IMG/VR virus record: IMGVR_UViG_3300032053_000599 | Location: 1 to 21,911 of that record | Direction: 5' to 3' (one strand) | DNA: 21,911 bases | Source of the DNA: a virus | Shown: positions 7,813 through 16,399 of the stretch, one piece after another | Position numbering within the stretch: position 1 is the stretch's first letter | Layout: each line of letters opens with the position of its first letter | Translations under genes and position numbers: made by a program | The notes under the pieces: model-generated | The model's database searches: none | Told to the model about the DNA's origin: nothing | What the model saw: the letters and a program-made list of their open reading frames with translations, nothing else

Positions 7813-8121
7813 GTGTTAATATTTAGAAAGATAAACAGCGGAGATGTAGACCTTAATCGAGTACAAGACAACTGCGATCTTGTATTTGGAGATATTGCAG
7901 GTCGAAAGATAGTTGACGGTGCATTGTTGACTGGAATCAATATTGTTACAACTGGAACAAACGTATCAACAAAGCTAGGCAAAAAACCAAGTGGATGGAT
8001 CGTAACGCGTAAATATGCGAACGTTGATGTTTGGGAAGATACTGAAAATAATATATTGCCGGATACTACTGTGTTTTTAAAATCGACTTCTAATGCTACA
8101 ATTGATTTATGGGTGTTTTAA
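7813..8121 (+). CDS. Small phage structural protein (102 aa), GTG start
   Basis: Translation starts with GTG immediately after the adaptor stop (TAAGTG), and the stop touches the next ATG, so the gene is sandwiched with no spacing on either side. The 102 residues comprise an N-terminal helix-like part (VDLNRVQDNCDLVFGDI), a beta-rich segment with GINIVTTGTNVSTKLGKKPSGWIV-type residues at about 42-66, and a C-terminal strand ending in ATIDLWVF. The conserved-looking combination of a 'LG-x-x-P-x-GW-x-V' motif and a terminal 'LWVF' is one I associate with small podovirus virion proteins of unknown position. No catalytic motif is visible. It is likely a minor head or connector-associated component; the exact role is unknown. 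Confidence 0.65.
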   Translation: MLIFRKINSGDVDLNRVQDNCDLVFGDIAGRKIVDGALLTGINIVTTGTNVSTKLGKKPSGWIVTRKYANVDVWEDTENNILPDTTVFLKSTSNATIDLWVF

Positions 8122-11100
8122 ATGCCACTAGATAAACAACCAGTATCAATAGATTTTAGTGATGGACTAGACACAAAGACAGACGATAAGTTAACTGTAC
8201 CTGCAAAGTTAATCGAGCTTGAGAATGGAACATTTTCTAAGCTTAGGGCCATTACAAAAAGAGGCGGATCAACAAAACTATCAAATGATATTTTCAATTC
8301 ATCGTCTCATGTTTCACTTGGTAAGGCATTGGCAGATTACAATAATGAGTTACATCTAGTAGACGGAAGCAATATTTATTCTTATCTCGAATCACAGACA
8401 AGCTGGATTAACAAAGGTAATCTATTTTCATGTGGAATAACAAAGAGTGATATTATTAACAGTTCTAAATATCACGAAGAGCCACAAATAGCATCAAATG
8501 GAAATGTAACTGTAATTGCATGGTGCGAATCGGATTCAAATACTGCAACTGCATATACAGCAATAAAATGCAATGTAATTGATGAAACAACAGGTACAAA
8601 TATATTATTTAATTGTGAAATATCAACCAGTGCATATGTGAGAAATCTAAGGCTTTGTTCAATGGGTAATTATATTTATGTTTTATACATTGACGGCGGC
8701 ACTCCTGCGATTAAATATAGAAGAATAGACATAACAAGTCCGATATCTTTTGCAAGTGCAACTACATTGAAAACTCCCGCTGGATTATTGTCATTTGAAA
8801 TATTTAAAACAGTAATTAGTGGAACAGAATATTGCACGATAGCACATTCTGCGGCAGCAACAATAAAAGTATTCTACATGAATGCAAGCGGTGTCGAGGT
8901 AACATCCCCCGCCGAAGTAACGGTAACAGTTAATAATGATTATCTGAACAAAGTATATGTACTCAGTTATTCATCACATTATTATATTTTCGTGTTCTAT
9001 TATGATTATACAGGAGCTGGTGGGTTAGGTTGTTTCTGCTTATTGGAAGACTTAACAAGCGTATTTGCACCTGCCATATTTGATTCTGACGTTAATATGC
9101 CAGTATATCGTTTGACAGCGATTAATACTGATACCGGAAACTCATTAACATTCATTTATGAAAAGTCTGGAATATCGTCCGCATTAAAAACTACATCATA
9201 CGTTGTAAAAAATACAATAGATATCACCGGAAGCGCCGGAACTCCTGCTACCATAATGAATTCTGTTGTGTTGGCAAGCGAAATGAAGACTATCTATGGA
9301 AACAAGTGCGTTATTGTTCAATATAGCGATGATAATATAAGGACTGGTTTGACTTATTCGGTTGGAAACGTATATCAACAGCCTACATATTATTTAATCA
9401 AAGATGACGGATCAATATTAACAAAGATAGCATCGTTGCATGCTGGAATAAGGAACGTATCTTGGATAACATCCGACTTAACAGGCTTAGTATTGAAAAG
9501 CACTGGAATATATAATTGTGCGTTAACAGAGCTTGGCTCGTTAATAAATCAAAATGGAGTAATATTTTCAAACAATGGAATAGTTAAATATACATTGGAT
9601 TTCATAACTAACAATTTGTATGATTCTGCCAAGCTTGGAAAGAATCTATTTTTATCGGGCGGATCGTTACAAGAATATGATGGAGTAAGTGTATTTGAAT
9701 CCGGTTATAATGTGTATCCGACGATTAATGATTTTTCTACAATTATCGGATTAATAACCACATATCCAAAAGGTTCTCCCGTTGTAAAAGAAAGTAGAAC
9801 TGTAGTAATATGCAGCGATTATATCTATCACGGTCAATATTTCACACTTTATTCAGCAGGCGATGCAACAAAGTACAAGGTTTGGTATGGTTTCGGTGCA
9901 TCGTATGATGCTTTGTTTACTCCAACCACGACAGGAAGTTGGACGCTTATTAAGGTATCAATAGATCCATCATATTATAACAATAAGACGATTATTGACG
10001 CTACTGTGACAGCGATCAATGCGGCGGCAAGTGCTGACTTCACGGCTGTAGAAAGTTATGCAACCGGAGAAGTATCAATTACAAATACGGCAACTGGAGT
10101 TGCTACAAATAGCCAGTGGGCAAAAGATACAACAGGAACAGCATTCACGGCAGCAATATATCAGCATGTAGCCATATATACTTGGATAGATAATAACAAT
10201 CAGATACACAGAAGTTCACCTTCTAATGTGTTGGTTACAGATTTGACAACAGATAGTGCTGACAGTTTTCAATTAGCCATACATTGCAATAGATTGACGC
10301 TTAGAAAATCACCAAGAGATAATATAAGCATTGAGCTTTATAGAACAGCCGGAAACGGTTCTGTATTCTATAGGTGTGCCACAATTGCAAACGATGTAAC
10401 AAAGAATAGCGTTGTTTGTGTTGATAAACTTAGTGATACAGACCTTCAAAAGAACGAAATGCTTTATACTACAGGTGGAATCATTGAGAATATTGTTCCA
10501 TTAAATGGCAGCATTATTGAAACGCATCAAAATAGGTTGTTTGTATCTGGTACCGAAGATCCAACGTTAATTCAATACTCAAAAGAATTTTCACTAGGCG
10601 AATCAATCGGATTTAACGAAACCTTTGAAATACGCGTTGATCCGTTTGGCGGCGAGATTACAGCACTGGCAAGCCTAGATGATAAGCTGCTTATATTTAA
10701 AAAGAATGTGGTTTATTTCACGGCAGGCGATGGATTAAACGCAATGGCGCAAGGCCAGAACTTCATAATGCCACAATTGATTATGTCGGATGTCGGATGT
10801 ACCGATCCAAATAGTGTTGCGCTTATGCCGACAGGGATTATGTTCAAAAGCGCAAAAGGTATTTACATTGTAGAGCGTAACTTGGCAGTTAAATATATTG
10901 GCGCAGATGTAGAAGCATATAATAGCTATGTGATAACATCAGCACAGTTATGCGATAAACTAAATCAAGTGAGATTTACAACTAATAACTATTATACGCT
11001 TGTATTCGATTATTATACTAATCGTTGGAGTACGTTCTATGCTCAAAGTATGATTGATTCTATTGTGCATAATGGCGATTATTACATGCTAAACGAAAGT

Positions 11101-11505
11101 GGAATTGTTTATAAAGAAGATATCACAATTTATAAGGATGATTCCGTTAAATATACACTTAAAGCAAAAACAAGCTGGATAAAATTAAATGCCGTACAGG
11201 GATATCAACGCATTTATAAAGCATTATTCATTGGCAAATTTGATGCAAATCATTCGATAGTTGTTCAGGTAGCATATGATTATGATCCTACAATTATTGA
11301 CACATTTACATATACTCAGACTGATTCATCAACATTGTGGCAATTCTTGGTAGGTCTTAAAAAGCAGAAATGCGAATCAATCCAATTTACTATATATGAC
11401 ACACCAACTGGATCAAATGGAAACAGCCTTGAAATATCGAATATTACGTTATTGGTTGGATTGAAAAAAGGTACTTATAAAATTAAAGCAAGTAGGAGGG
11501 TTTAA
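8122..11505 (+). CDS. Tail nozzle / packaged-DNA stabilisation protein (P22 gp10-like), with embedded extra domain
   Basis: At 1127 residues this is the largest complete protein here. The N-terminus (PVSIDFSDGLDTKTD, then a K-RGG-STKL segment to about residue 54) matches the opening of podovirus stabilisation/nozzle proteins that cap the portal-adaptor stack. Residues about 60-560 look like beta-propeller blades. About 573-676 (YFTLYSAGDATKYKVWYGFG to TGTAFT) resembles an Ig-like module often inserted in phage structural proteins. About 795-972 returns to propeller-like sequence (NRLFVSGTEDP, LLIFKKNVVYF, MPTGIMFKSAKGIYIVE). The last 120 residues form a beta-sandwich-like domain. It is longer than P22 gp10 (about 470 residues). 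Start ATG 8122 directly follows the upstream stop; GGGTG is a weak ribosome-binding site. Arginine is mainly AGA/AGG (19 of 24). Confidence 0.75.
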   Translation: MPLDKQPVSIDFSDGLDTKTDDKLTVPAKLIELENGTFSKLRAITKRGGSTKLSNDIFNSSSHVSLGKALADYNNELHLVDGSNIYSYLESQTSWINKGNLFSCGITKSDIINSSKYHEEPQIASNGNVTVIAWCESDSNTATAYTAIKCNVIDETTGTNILFNCEISTSAYVRNLRLCSMGNYIYVLYIDGGTPAIKYRRIDITSPISFASATTLKTPAGLLSFEIFKTVISGTEYCTIAHSAAATIKVFYMNASGVEVTSPAEVTVTVNNDYLNKVYVLSYSSHYYIFVFYYDYTGAGGLGCFCLLEDLTSVFAPAIFDSDVNMPVYRLTAINTDTGNSLTFIYEKSGISSALKTTSYVVKNTIDITGSAGTPATIMNSVVLASEMKTIYGNKCVIVQYSDDNIRTGLTYSVGNVYQQPTYYLIKDDGSILTKIASLHAGIRNVSWITSDLTGLVLKSTGIYNCALTELGSLINQNGVIFSNNGIVKYTLDFITNNLYDSAKLGKNLFLSGGSLQEYDGVSVFESGYNVYPTINDFSTIIGLITTYPKGSPVVKESRTVVICSDYIYHGQYFTLYSAGDATKYKVWYGFGASYDALFTPTTTGSWTLIKVSIDPSYYNNKTIIDATVTAINAAASADFTAVESYATGEVSITNTATGVATNSQWAKDTTGTAFTAAIYQHVAIYTWIDNNNQIHRSSPSNVLVTDLTTDSADSFQLAIHCNRLTLRKSPRDNISIELYRTAGNGSVFYRCATIANDVTKNSVVCVDKLSDTDLQKNEMLYTTGGIIENIVPLNGSIIETHQNRLFVSGTEDPTLIQYSKEFSLGESIGFNETFEIRVDPFGGEITALASLDDKLLIFKKNVVYFTAGDGLNAMAQGQNFIMPQLIMSDVGCTDPNSVALMPTGIMFKSAKGIYIVERNLAVKYIGADVEAYNSYVITSAQLCDKLNQVRFTTNNYYTLVFDYYTNRWSTFYAQSMIDSIVHNGDYYMLNESGIVYKEDITIYKDDSVKYTLKAKTSWIKLNAVQGYQRIYKALFIGKFDANHSIVVQVAYDYDPTIIDTFTYTQTDSSTLWQFLVGLKKQKCESIQFTIYDTPTGSNGNSLEISNITLLVGLKKGTYKIKASRRV

Positions 11506-11506
11506 T

Positions 11507-12187
11507 ATGCCAGTATTGGGCGGTGATATTTATGGACGCGGATCAACGGTTAGTTTAACACCTGAACAAATGTATAGCCAGACTCTACAACGAGAAATGG
11601 ATTCTGGCGCGTTAATGACTGGCAATATGCCATTAAACTATCAGGCAATTAATCCATACTATCAACAGACACGCGGTCAGATGTCAGATTATTTGACATC
11701 TTTACAAAACTATAAACAGCAAGCTTCACAATTTGCCCGAGAACAAGGTGTTCAAAGTTTGGCAGCTCAAATGGCATCACAACGCGGGATGTCACCGTCT
11801 GCTGCTGGTAGGGCAATGTCTAGCGGAATGGCCGGAATTACTGGACAGGCCGCACAGGTTGGCGCACAGGAACGCCTAGGATTGCTTGGGCAACAGGGAC
11901 AGGCAATACAAGCCTTGAATGCCTTGGATGAGCAACAGAGGCAAGCCATGCTTCAGGAGGCTGCATTAAGAACACAGATGTTGACTGGAATGAGCCAAGC
12001 TGAAACGGCGCGTAAACAACAGGCTCAAGCTGGTAAGTCTCAATTGGCATCAGCCCTGATTGGCGGGGCAATTACTGGATTAAGTGCTGGAATGGGAGCT
12101 GGATTGTTTGCAGGAGGAGCAGGAGCGGCTGCCGGATCCGGTGGAATGGCTGGCGGTTCTTATACAAACTATGGTAACTATGCATAG
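11507..12187 (+). CDS. Putative DNA-ejection / internal virion protein 1 (226 aa)
   Basis: The product is Gln/Ala/Gly/Met-rich and mostly helical, as expected for P22 gp7-type ejection proteins that leave the virion during infection and help build a conduit across the envelope. Residues about 55-175 are low-complexity helical sequence with many QQ and AQ pairs. About 180-212 is a hydrophobic Gly-rich segment (SALIGGAITGLSAGMGAGLF) that could insert in a membrane, followed by a short Gly/Tyr tail. AGGAGGG lies inside the end of the nozzle gene, 7 bases before ATG 11507. It is the first of three consecutive genes of this type. Assignment is by composition and order; ejection proteins diverge strongly. 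Confidence 0.68.
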   Translation: MPVLGGDIYGRGSTVSLTPEQMYSQTLQREMDSGALMTGNMPLNYQAINPYYQQTRGQMSDYLTSLQNYKQQASQFAREQGVQSLAAQMASQRGMSPSAAGRAMSSGMAGITGQAAQVGAQERLGLLGQQGQAIQALNALDEQQRQAMLQEAALRTQMLTGMSQAETARKQQAQAGKSQLASALIGGAITGLSAGMGAGLFAGGAGAAAGSGGMAGGSYTNYGNYA

Positions 12188-12196
12188 GGGGATGAA

Positions 12197-13588
12197 ATGG
12201 CTCTAACAGATTATTCATTGGATCAATATAGTAAAATACCAAATGTAAGCCAAGAAACGCTAGACGCATTGTCTAAACTTCCGAAATATAGCGAAATGGC
12301 TAACTTGGAAACATTACCACAAAATATTCAGCAGACAGCACAAGGAATTACTCCATTTAATCCAGTTGAAGCACAGAACATACAAAAAGCTTCTATGCCA
12401 ATGATTCAAACAGAAGAGCCACAACTAGAAACTGGCGATCAAAAAGATGAATATGTAAAAATGCTCGAATCTGGAAAACTTAAAGACATGCAAGCTTTAG
12501 ATGAGCTTTACAAAATGAGAAGTCAAGCTGCATTGTCTGGATATGAACAGGGAGACAGAGAAGCTGGCGTTGCGGCAGGTGCAATATCAAAGCTTGGAAC
12601 AATCGCAGAGGAGCAACAGAAAACTGTTGATTTCCAAAACGAACAACTCGACAAACACATCCAATCTGCCGATGAAATTAAACGTCAATATGAAGGAATG
12701 AAAGTCGATTCAGGTCGTCTATGGGGTAAAATGGGAACAGGTCAAAAGATTATGGCAAGCCTTGCGCTTGTAATTGGTGGAATCGGATCCGGATTGACTG
12801 GTAAAGAGAATTCAGCATTACAAATAATGAACAATGCAATTGATCGTGATATTCAAGACCAAAGAGATCAGATTACGATACAAGGAAAAAAATATGAAGC
12901 AGCACGCGGAGTTTATAGCGATATGCTTAATAAGTTCGGTAACGAACGCGCTGCAATGGCAATGACAAAAGATTTATATCTGCAAAAAGCACAACTTGAG
13001 CTTAACAAATATGCGCTTAAAACAAACAGCATTGAAGCACGTCAAAAAGCAATGGATGCATCAGCACAACTTGAACAGCAGCGAATTATGATGAATATGC
13101 AATTTAAAGCATCTATGCTTAATGAATTAAAAGCAAAAGGAACCGGAGACATAGCCCGCGGCATTGATACAATACAGGATGAAAAAGAACGAGAACAAGC
13201 AACAGAAGAGTATGGACGTTTACAATCAATGAAAAGCAAAGAACAACAAGTTGATACTATTTTTAGTGATTTTGCACGTATCAAAGAAGAAAAAAGTTAT
13301 TTAACAAGCCCACTTGAAAAGACAAGACAAAAAGAAATGAATAAAACGGCAGTTAGATTATTGCTTGCTGATGTTGCACAAAAGTTCCCAAAAGGAGGAG
13401 AACAGGTTGATAAAATAGTTGATTCACTTACTCCAAGCAAGGGAGATACACCGGAAACAATAGCATTAAAAAAGAAAAGATTGATAGAAACAATTAAAAC
13501 AGCGGATGACAAAGGATTTCCGACACTAACAAAACGTGGATTATTAAAAGAACAAAAACAAATACAAACAGGAAGGCCAGTTAAATAA
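12197..13588 (+). CDS. Putative DNA-ejection / internal virion protein 2 (463 aa)
   Basis: This is a helical, Gln/Lys/Glu-rich protein with long coiled-coil-like stretches (about 120-175 and 255-345). Its clearest mark is residues about 180-222: a hydrophobic Gly segment (IMASLALVIGGIGSGLTGKE) followed by ALQIMNNAIDRDIQDQRDQI. I know this 'GGIG-GLTG ... ALQ ... I-x-DI-x-x-Q' pattern from podovirus ejection proteins. The hydrophobic part may cross or touch the inner membrane after ejection. AGGGGG at 12186-12191 merges with the upstream TAG stop and sits five bases before ATG 12197. The stop overlaps the next start by one base (TAATG), implying coupled translation and matched amounts of proteins 2 and 3. 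Confidence 0.72.
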   Translation: MALTDYSLDQYSKIPNVSQETLDALSKLPKYSEMANLETLPQNIQQTAQGITPFNPVEAQNIQKASMPMIQTEEPQLETGDQKDEYVKMLESGKLKDMQALDELYKMRSQAALSGYEQGDREAGVAAGAISKLGTIAEEQQKTVDFQNEQLDKHIQSADEIKRQYEGMKVDSGRLWGKMGTGQKIMASLALVIGGIGSGLTGKENSALQIMNNAIDRDIQDQRDQITIQGKKYEAARGVYSDMLNKFGNERAAMAMTKDLYLQKAQLELNKYALKTNSIEARQKAMDASAQLEQQRIMMNMQFKASMLNELKAKGTGDIARGIDTIQDEKEREQATEEYGRLQSMKSKEQQVDTIFSDFARIKEEKSYLTSPLEKTRQKEMNKTAVRLLLADVAQKFPKGGEQVDKIVDSLTPSKGDTPETIALKKKRLIETIKTADDKGFPTLTKRGLLKEQKQIQTGRPVK

Positions 13589-16017
13589 TGGCAACATTAT
13601 ATGATGTTCAGACAAAACAACCTGCAAATATTCCAGAAAGCCAGATCGATGACGCTGTAAAGTCTGGAAACTATGCATTTAAAAAGAATGAACAAATTAA
13701 CGTTATTGATCCGACGACAAAAGAAACTGTTTCTGTATCTTCTAAAGATATTAAAGATGCAATAGATCAGGGATATTCAATTGAAACACCTTCTCAACAA
13801 ACTATTCGAAATTATGTCGAAGAAAATAAAGGATTACGCGGAACAACAAAAGTAGCTCTTGGACAATTTAGTAATCAATTCTTGCTTGGATTACCTGAAA
13901 TAGTAGCAGAGAAAAAAGGAGACCCGCTTGAAGTAGCAAAATGGGAAGCTCTTAAGAAAGATCATTCTGCCGCAAATATCGCAAGCGGTATTGCAGGTTT
14001 TGGTGGAAGCTTTCTTTATGGCGGGCCACTATTTAAAGCATCGTCTGTTGCCGGGCGCGCCGCATCGTCAATATTAGCAAAAGGACTTGAAAAAGTAGGA
14101 ATTGAAGCTGGAAGTAAAAGAATAGCGAGTAAAATAACATCAAATATTATAAAAAATGCATCAAGAATGGGAGTTGAGGCAGAAGTTCAAGGATTGCCAC
14201 AAACAATAACTGAAACAGCATTGGCAGACGAAGGAAAGCGTTTTGATACTGCGTCTGAAGCAATATTGATGAATGGAGCACTTGGCGCCGTACTTGGTAC
14301 TGGATTGTCAGGAATAAAAGGATTAAAAGCATTTGCACCTAAATTAAGTAGTTCAATAGAGGTGACAGGAAATAGAACGCTTGGTGACAAAATAAGAACG
14401 TGGTCAGCCGAGAAAGCATTAGGATTTTACAAGTCTGATATTAATCAGATGAATAAATTTGCAAGAAAAGGCGAAGATTTAGCTGCGCAATTTGCAGATA
14501 CGCTTGGGCAAACAGTAACAAGCAATGGTGAAAAAGTTATAAAGCTTGGTGATTCTATCGAGAATATACACGGAAAAGTATCTAACGTATTTGATAATGC
14601 TGGTAGTAAAATTGGTAATGTAATTAAAGTTGTCGATGATAAAGGAATGAAAGTATTTAATCCTAATGAGCTTGCAGATGTTGTTGAAATGTCTCTCGGA
14701 GATAAATACACTGCAAACAAAGCTTTTCCGGAGATATCAAATGAATTCAGCAAACGTGTTGAAAATCTAAGAATGTATGGAGATCAACCGATATCGTTTG
14801 CAGATGCGCAGAAGCTTAAAAGTGATTTCAATATTGGATATAAAGGCGCTGATAACGATAAAAAAGAAATGTATCGTCAAATATACGGTATTATCAATAA
14901 AGAAATTGAAAATAAGATGGAATTAGCTGCATCAAAGTTAAAAGACCCCGGCCTATTTGATACATTTATGCAGGCAAAAAAGGAATATCGAGCATCATTA
15001 AACGCAGGATTGGCTCTTGAAAAAAGACTTGCTGGTAAAGTCGGTAATAAATTTATCGGTTTGACTGATACAATTATAGGCGGTGAAGTGTTACAGGCAT
15101 TTGCAGAAAATCTTGATAAAATATCAGAATTGAAAAATATCGGAATGTTGGGACTAACAACGCTTGCGGCAAAGAAGCTCGGCGAGAAATATGGTGCATC
15201 GACTGTTTATTCAATTATGTCTAATGATGGATTAATGCGTGTATCTGGAATGATGAAAAAGCAAGCAAATAAAATAGGACTTGCTTCACGTTTTATTGAA
15301 GGTAAATCCGGTGTTTCACGTGAAACATTACCGCTTGAAGCAATGCGCAGGTTATTACAAAAAAGTGATGGTAAAAACAAAGAAGAAATGCTTCAAGACA
15401 TAGATAAAAAGCTTGAAGAAGTTGAAATGAATTTTGTAAATAATAAACCGATAAATGATTTGTCGGATTATTTAGCTGCAACCGGAGCTCCTGGAATATC
15501 TCAAGAATTCAGAATTAAAATGCAAAATATGATTGGTTATTTACGCGGAGCCGTTCCAAAGAATCCTTATTTTGATAATCCGCTACATCAGACGAAATGG
15601 AAAGCTTCTGATTCAGAGATAGCAGCATTTGAGCGTAAATTGCATGCGCTAGAAGATCCGTTCAGTATATTACATGATTATGAAGATGATACATTGACAC
15701 GAGATAAAATTGAAGCCGTTAGGGCGATATATCCGGAGACACTGAAAAGAATACAGCAACAGATTATTGATACTGCAACAGAAAAAAAGATGAAACCATT
15801 AAATTTCAAAAAACGTCTTAAATTATCTATGCTTATGGATGCTCCAATTGATAGAAGTTTTTCACACATTGTTGATCTTCAATTCGGTCATATGAAAGGC
15901 GCACAAATGGACATACAACAGCAACAGGAAACCAACAGGATGAGCAATGCAAAGTTTACATTAGCTAGTCAAAGTTCGAGTCGTTCTCAACAAATAGCCA
16001 GTAGGAGCAATACCTAA
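13588..16017 (+). CDS. Putative DNA-ejection / internal virion protein 3 (809 aa)
   Basis: The third and longest ejection-type protein starts within the previous stop (TAATG). Two related short units open it: LYDVQTKQPANIPESQIDDA (4-23) with GNYAF, and VIDPTTKETVSVSSKDIKDA (39-58) with QGYSI. This tandem motif is one I associate with ejection proteins. Gly/Ala-rich hydrophobic stretches follow at about 127-160 (IASGIAGFGGSFLYGGPLF) and 224-245 (AILMNGALGAVLGTGLSGIKGL), candidates for membrane insertion. The rest is helical and charged, ending in a Ser/Gln/Arg-rich tail. No transglycosylase or peptidase motif can be seen, unlike ejection proteins that digest peptidoglycan. Function is inferred from context and composition. 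Confidence 0.7.
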   Translation: MATLYDVQTKQPANIPESQIDDAVKSGNYAFKKNEQINVIDPTTKETVSVSSKDIKDAIDQGYSIETPSQQTIRNYVEENKGLRGTTKVALGQFSNQFLLGLPEIVAEKKGDPLEVAKWEALKKDHSAANIASGIAGFGGSFLYGGPLFKASSVAGRAASSILAKGLEKVGIEAGSKRIASKITSNIIKNASRMGVEAEVQGLPQTITETALADEGKRFDTASEAILMNGALGAVLGTGLSGIKGLKAFAPKLSSSIEVTGNRTLGDKIRTWSAEKALGFYKSDINQMNKFARKGEDLAAQFADTLGQTVTSNGEKVIKLGDSIENIHGKVSNVFDNAGSKIGNVIKVVDDKGMKVFNPNELADVVEMSLGDKYTANKAFPEISNEFSKRVENLRMYGDQPISFADAQKLKSDFNIGYKGADNDKKEMYRQIYGIINKEIENKMELAASKLKDPGLFDTFMQAKKEYRASLNAGLALEKRLAGKVGNKFIGLTDTIIGGEVLQAFAENLDKISELKNIGMLGLTTLAAKKLGEKYGASTVYSIMSNDGLMRVSGMMKKQANKIGLASRFIEGKSGVSRETLPLEAMRRLLQKSDGKNKEEMLQDIDKKLEEVEMNFVNNKPINDLSDYLAATGAPGISQEFRIKMQNMIGYLRGAVPKNPYFDNPLHQTKWKASDSEIAAFERKLHALEDPFSILHDYEDDTLTRDKIEAVRAIYPETLKRIQQQIIDTATEKKMKPLNFKKRLKLSMLMDAPIDRSFSHIVDLQFGHMKGAQMDIQQQQETNRMSNAKFTLASQSSSRSQQIASRSNT

Positions 16018-16050
16018 AGGCAACAACCTTTAACCGACAAGGGGGGTAAA

Positions 16051-16398
16051 ATGGGAAGAAAGAATGTAATTGATGGGTTTTCAAGTATTAGCGCAGGAGA
16101 CATGAGCGGAGATATCACCGGAACGGTAAGCGATGTGCTGTTTACTGACAACATTGGAATGCAAGCCACATGGTCGGGGACTGCTCCTGTTGGCGAATTG
16201 CTTGTACAAGGATCAAATGATGGGATTACATATACAGATTTAGATTTCGGAGTTCCTATTGCAGTTACCGGAACACCCGGGAACCTCTTAATCAATATAA
16301 ACCAGTTCCCATATAGCAAAATACGCGTTTATTATGACAGAACTAGTGGAAGCGGAACGCTTAATGTAAAATTAACAAGCAAGCAGATTGGGGGCTAA
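16051..16398 (+). CDS. Small beta-rich phage structural protein (115 aa)
   Basis: This 115-residue protein opens the adhesion module. It is nearly all beta by eye: a Gly/Asp-rich N-terminus with MSGDITGTVSDV, a WSGTAPVGELLVQGSNDG segment at about 41-58, and a C-terminus with KIRVYYDRTSGSGTLNVKL. The 'W-x-G ... G-x-L-x-V-Q-x-S-x-DG ... R-x-x-Y-x-R-x-SG-x-GTLN' pattern resembles a widespread family of small phage virion proteins of jelly-roll type whose function is unknown to me. The ribosome-binding site is strong, a run of six G at 16041-16046. It probably forms part of the tail tip or fibre attachment, since a fibre gene follows one base later. Confidence 0.68.
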   Translation: MGRKNVIDGFSSISAGDMSGDITGTVSDVLFTDNIGMQATWSGTAPVGELLVQGSNDGITYTDLDFGVPIAVTGTPGNLLININQFPYSKIRVYYDRTSGSGTLNVKLTSKQIGG

Positions 16399-16399
16399 C

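Noticed and set aside
14445-14753. Minus-strand 102-residue open frame (and others at 894-1208, 16014-16319 and 19397-19747)
   Set aside because: All lie antisense to convincing coding genes on the plus strand, with compositions typical of reverse-complement shadows.
13588-16017. Lytic transglycosylase domain in the large ejection protein
   Set aside because: No catalytic Glu motif of the SLT type or other peptidoglycan hydrolase signature could be found by eye.
16015-16032. Small hairpin TAAAGG-caacaa-CCTTTA after the third ejection gene
   Set aside because: The 6-bp AT-containing stem has no T tract, so it is too weak to call a terminator. It could be an mRNA end structure, but chance is likely.
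16388-16399. TTG start adding four residues to the tail fibre
   Set aside because: ATG 16400 has TGGGGG five bases upstream, matching the pattern of neighbouring genes. The TTG lies inside that ribosome-binding site.
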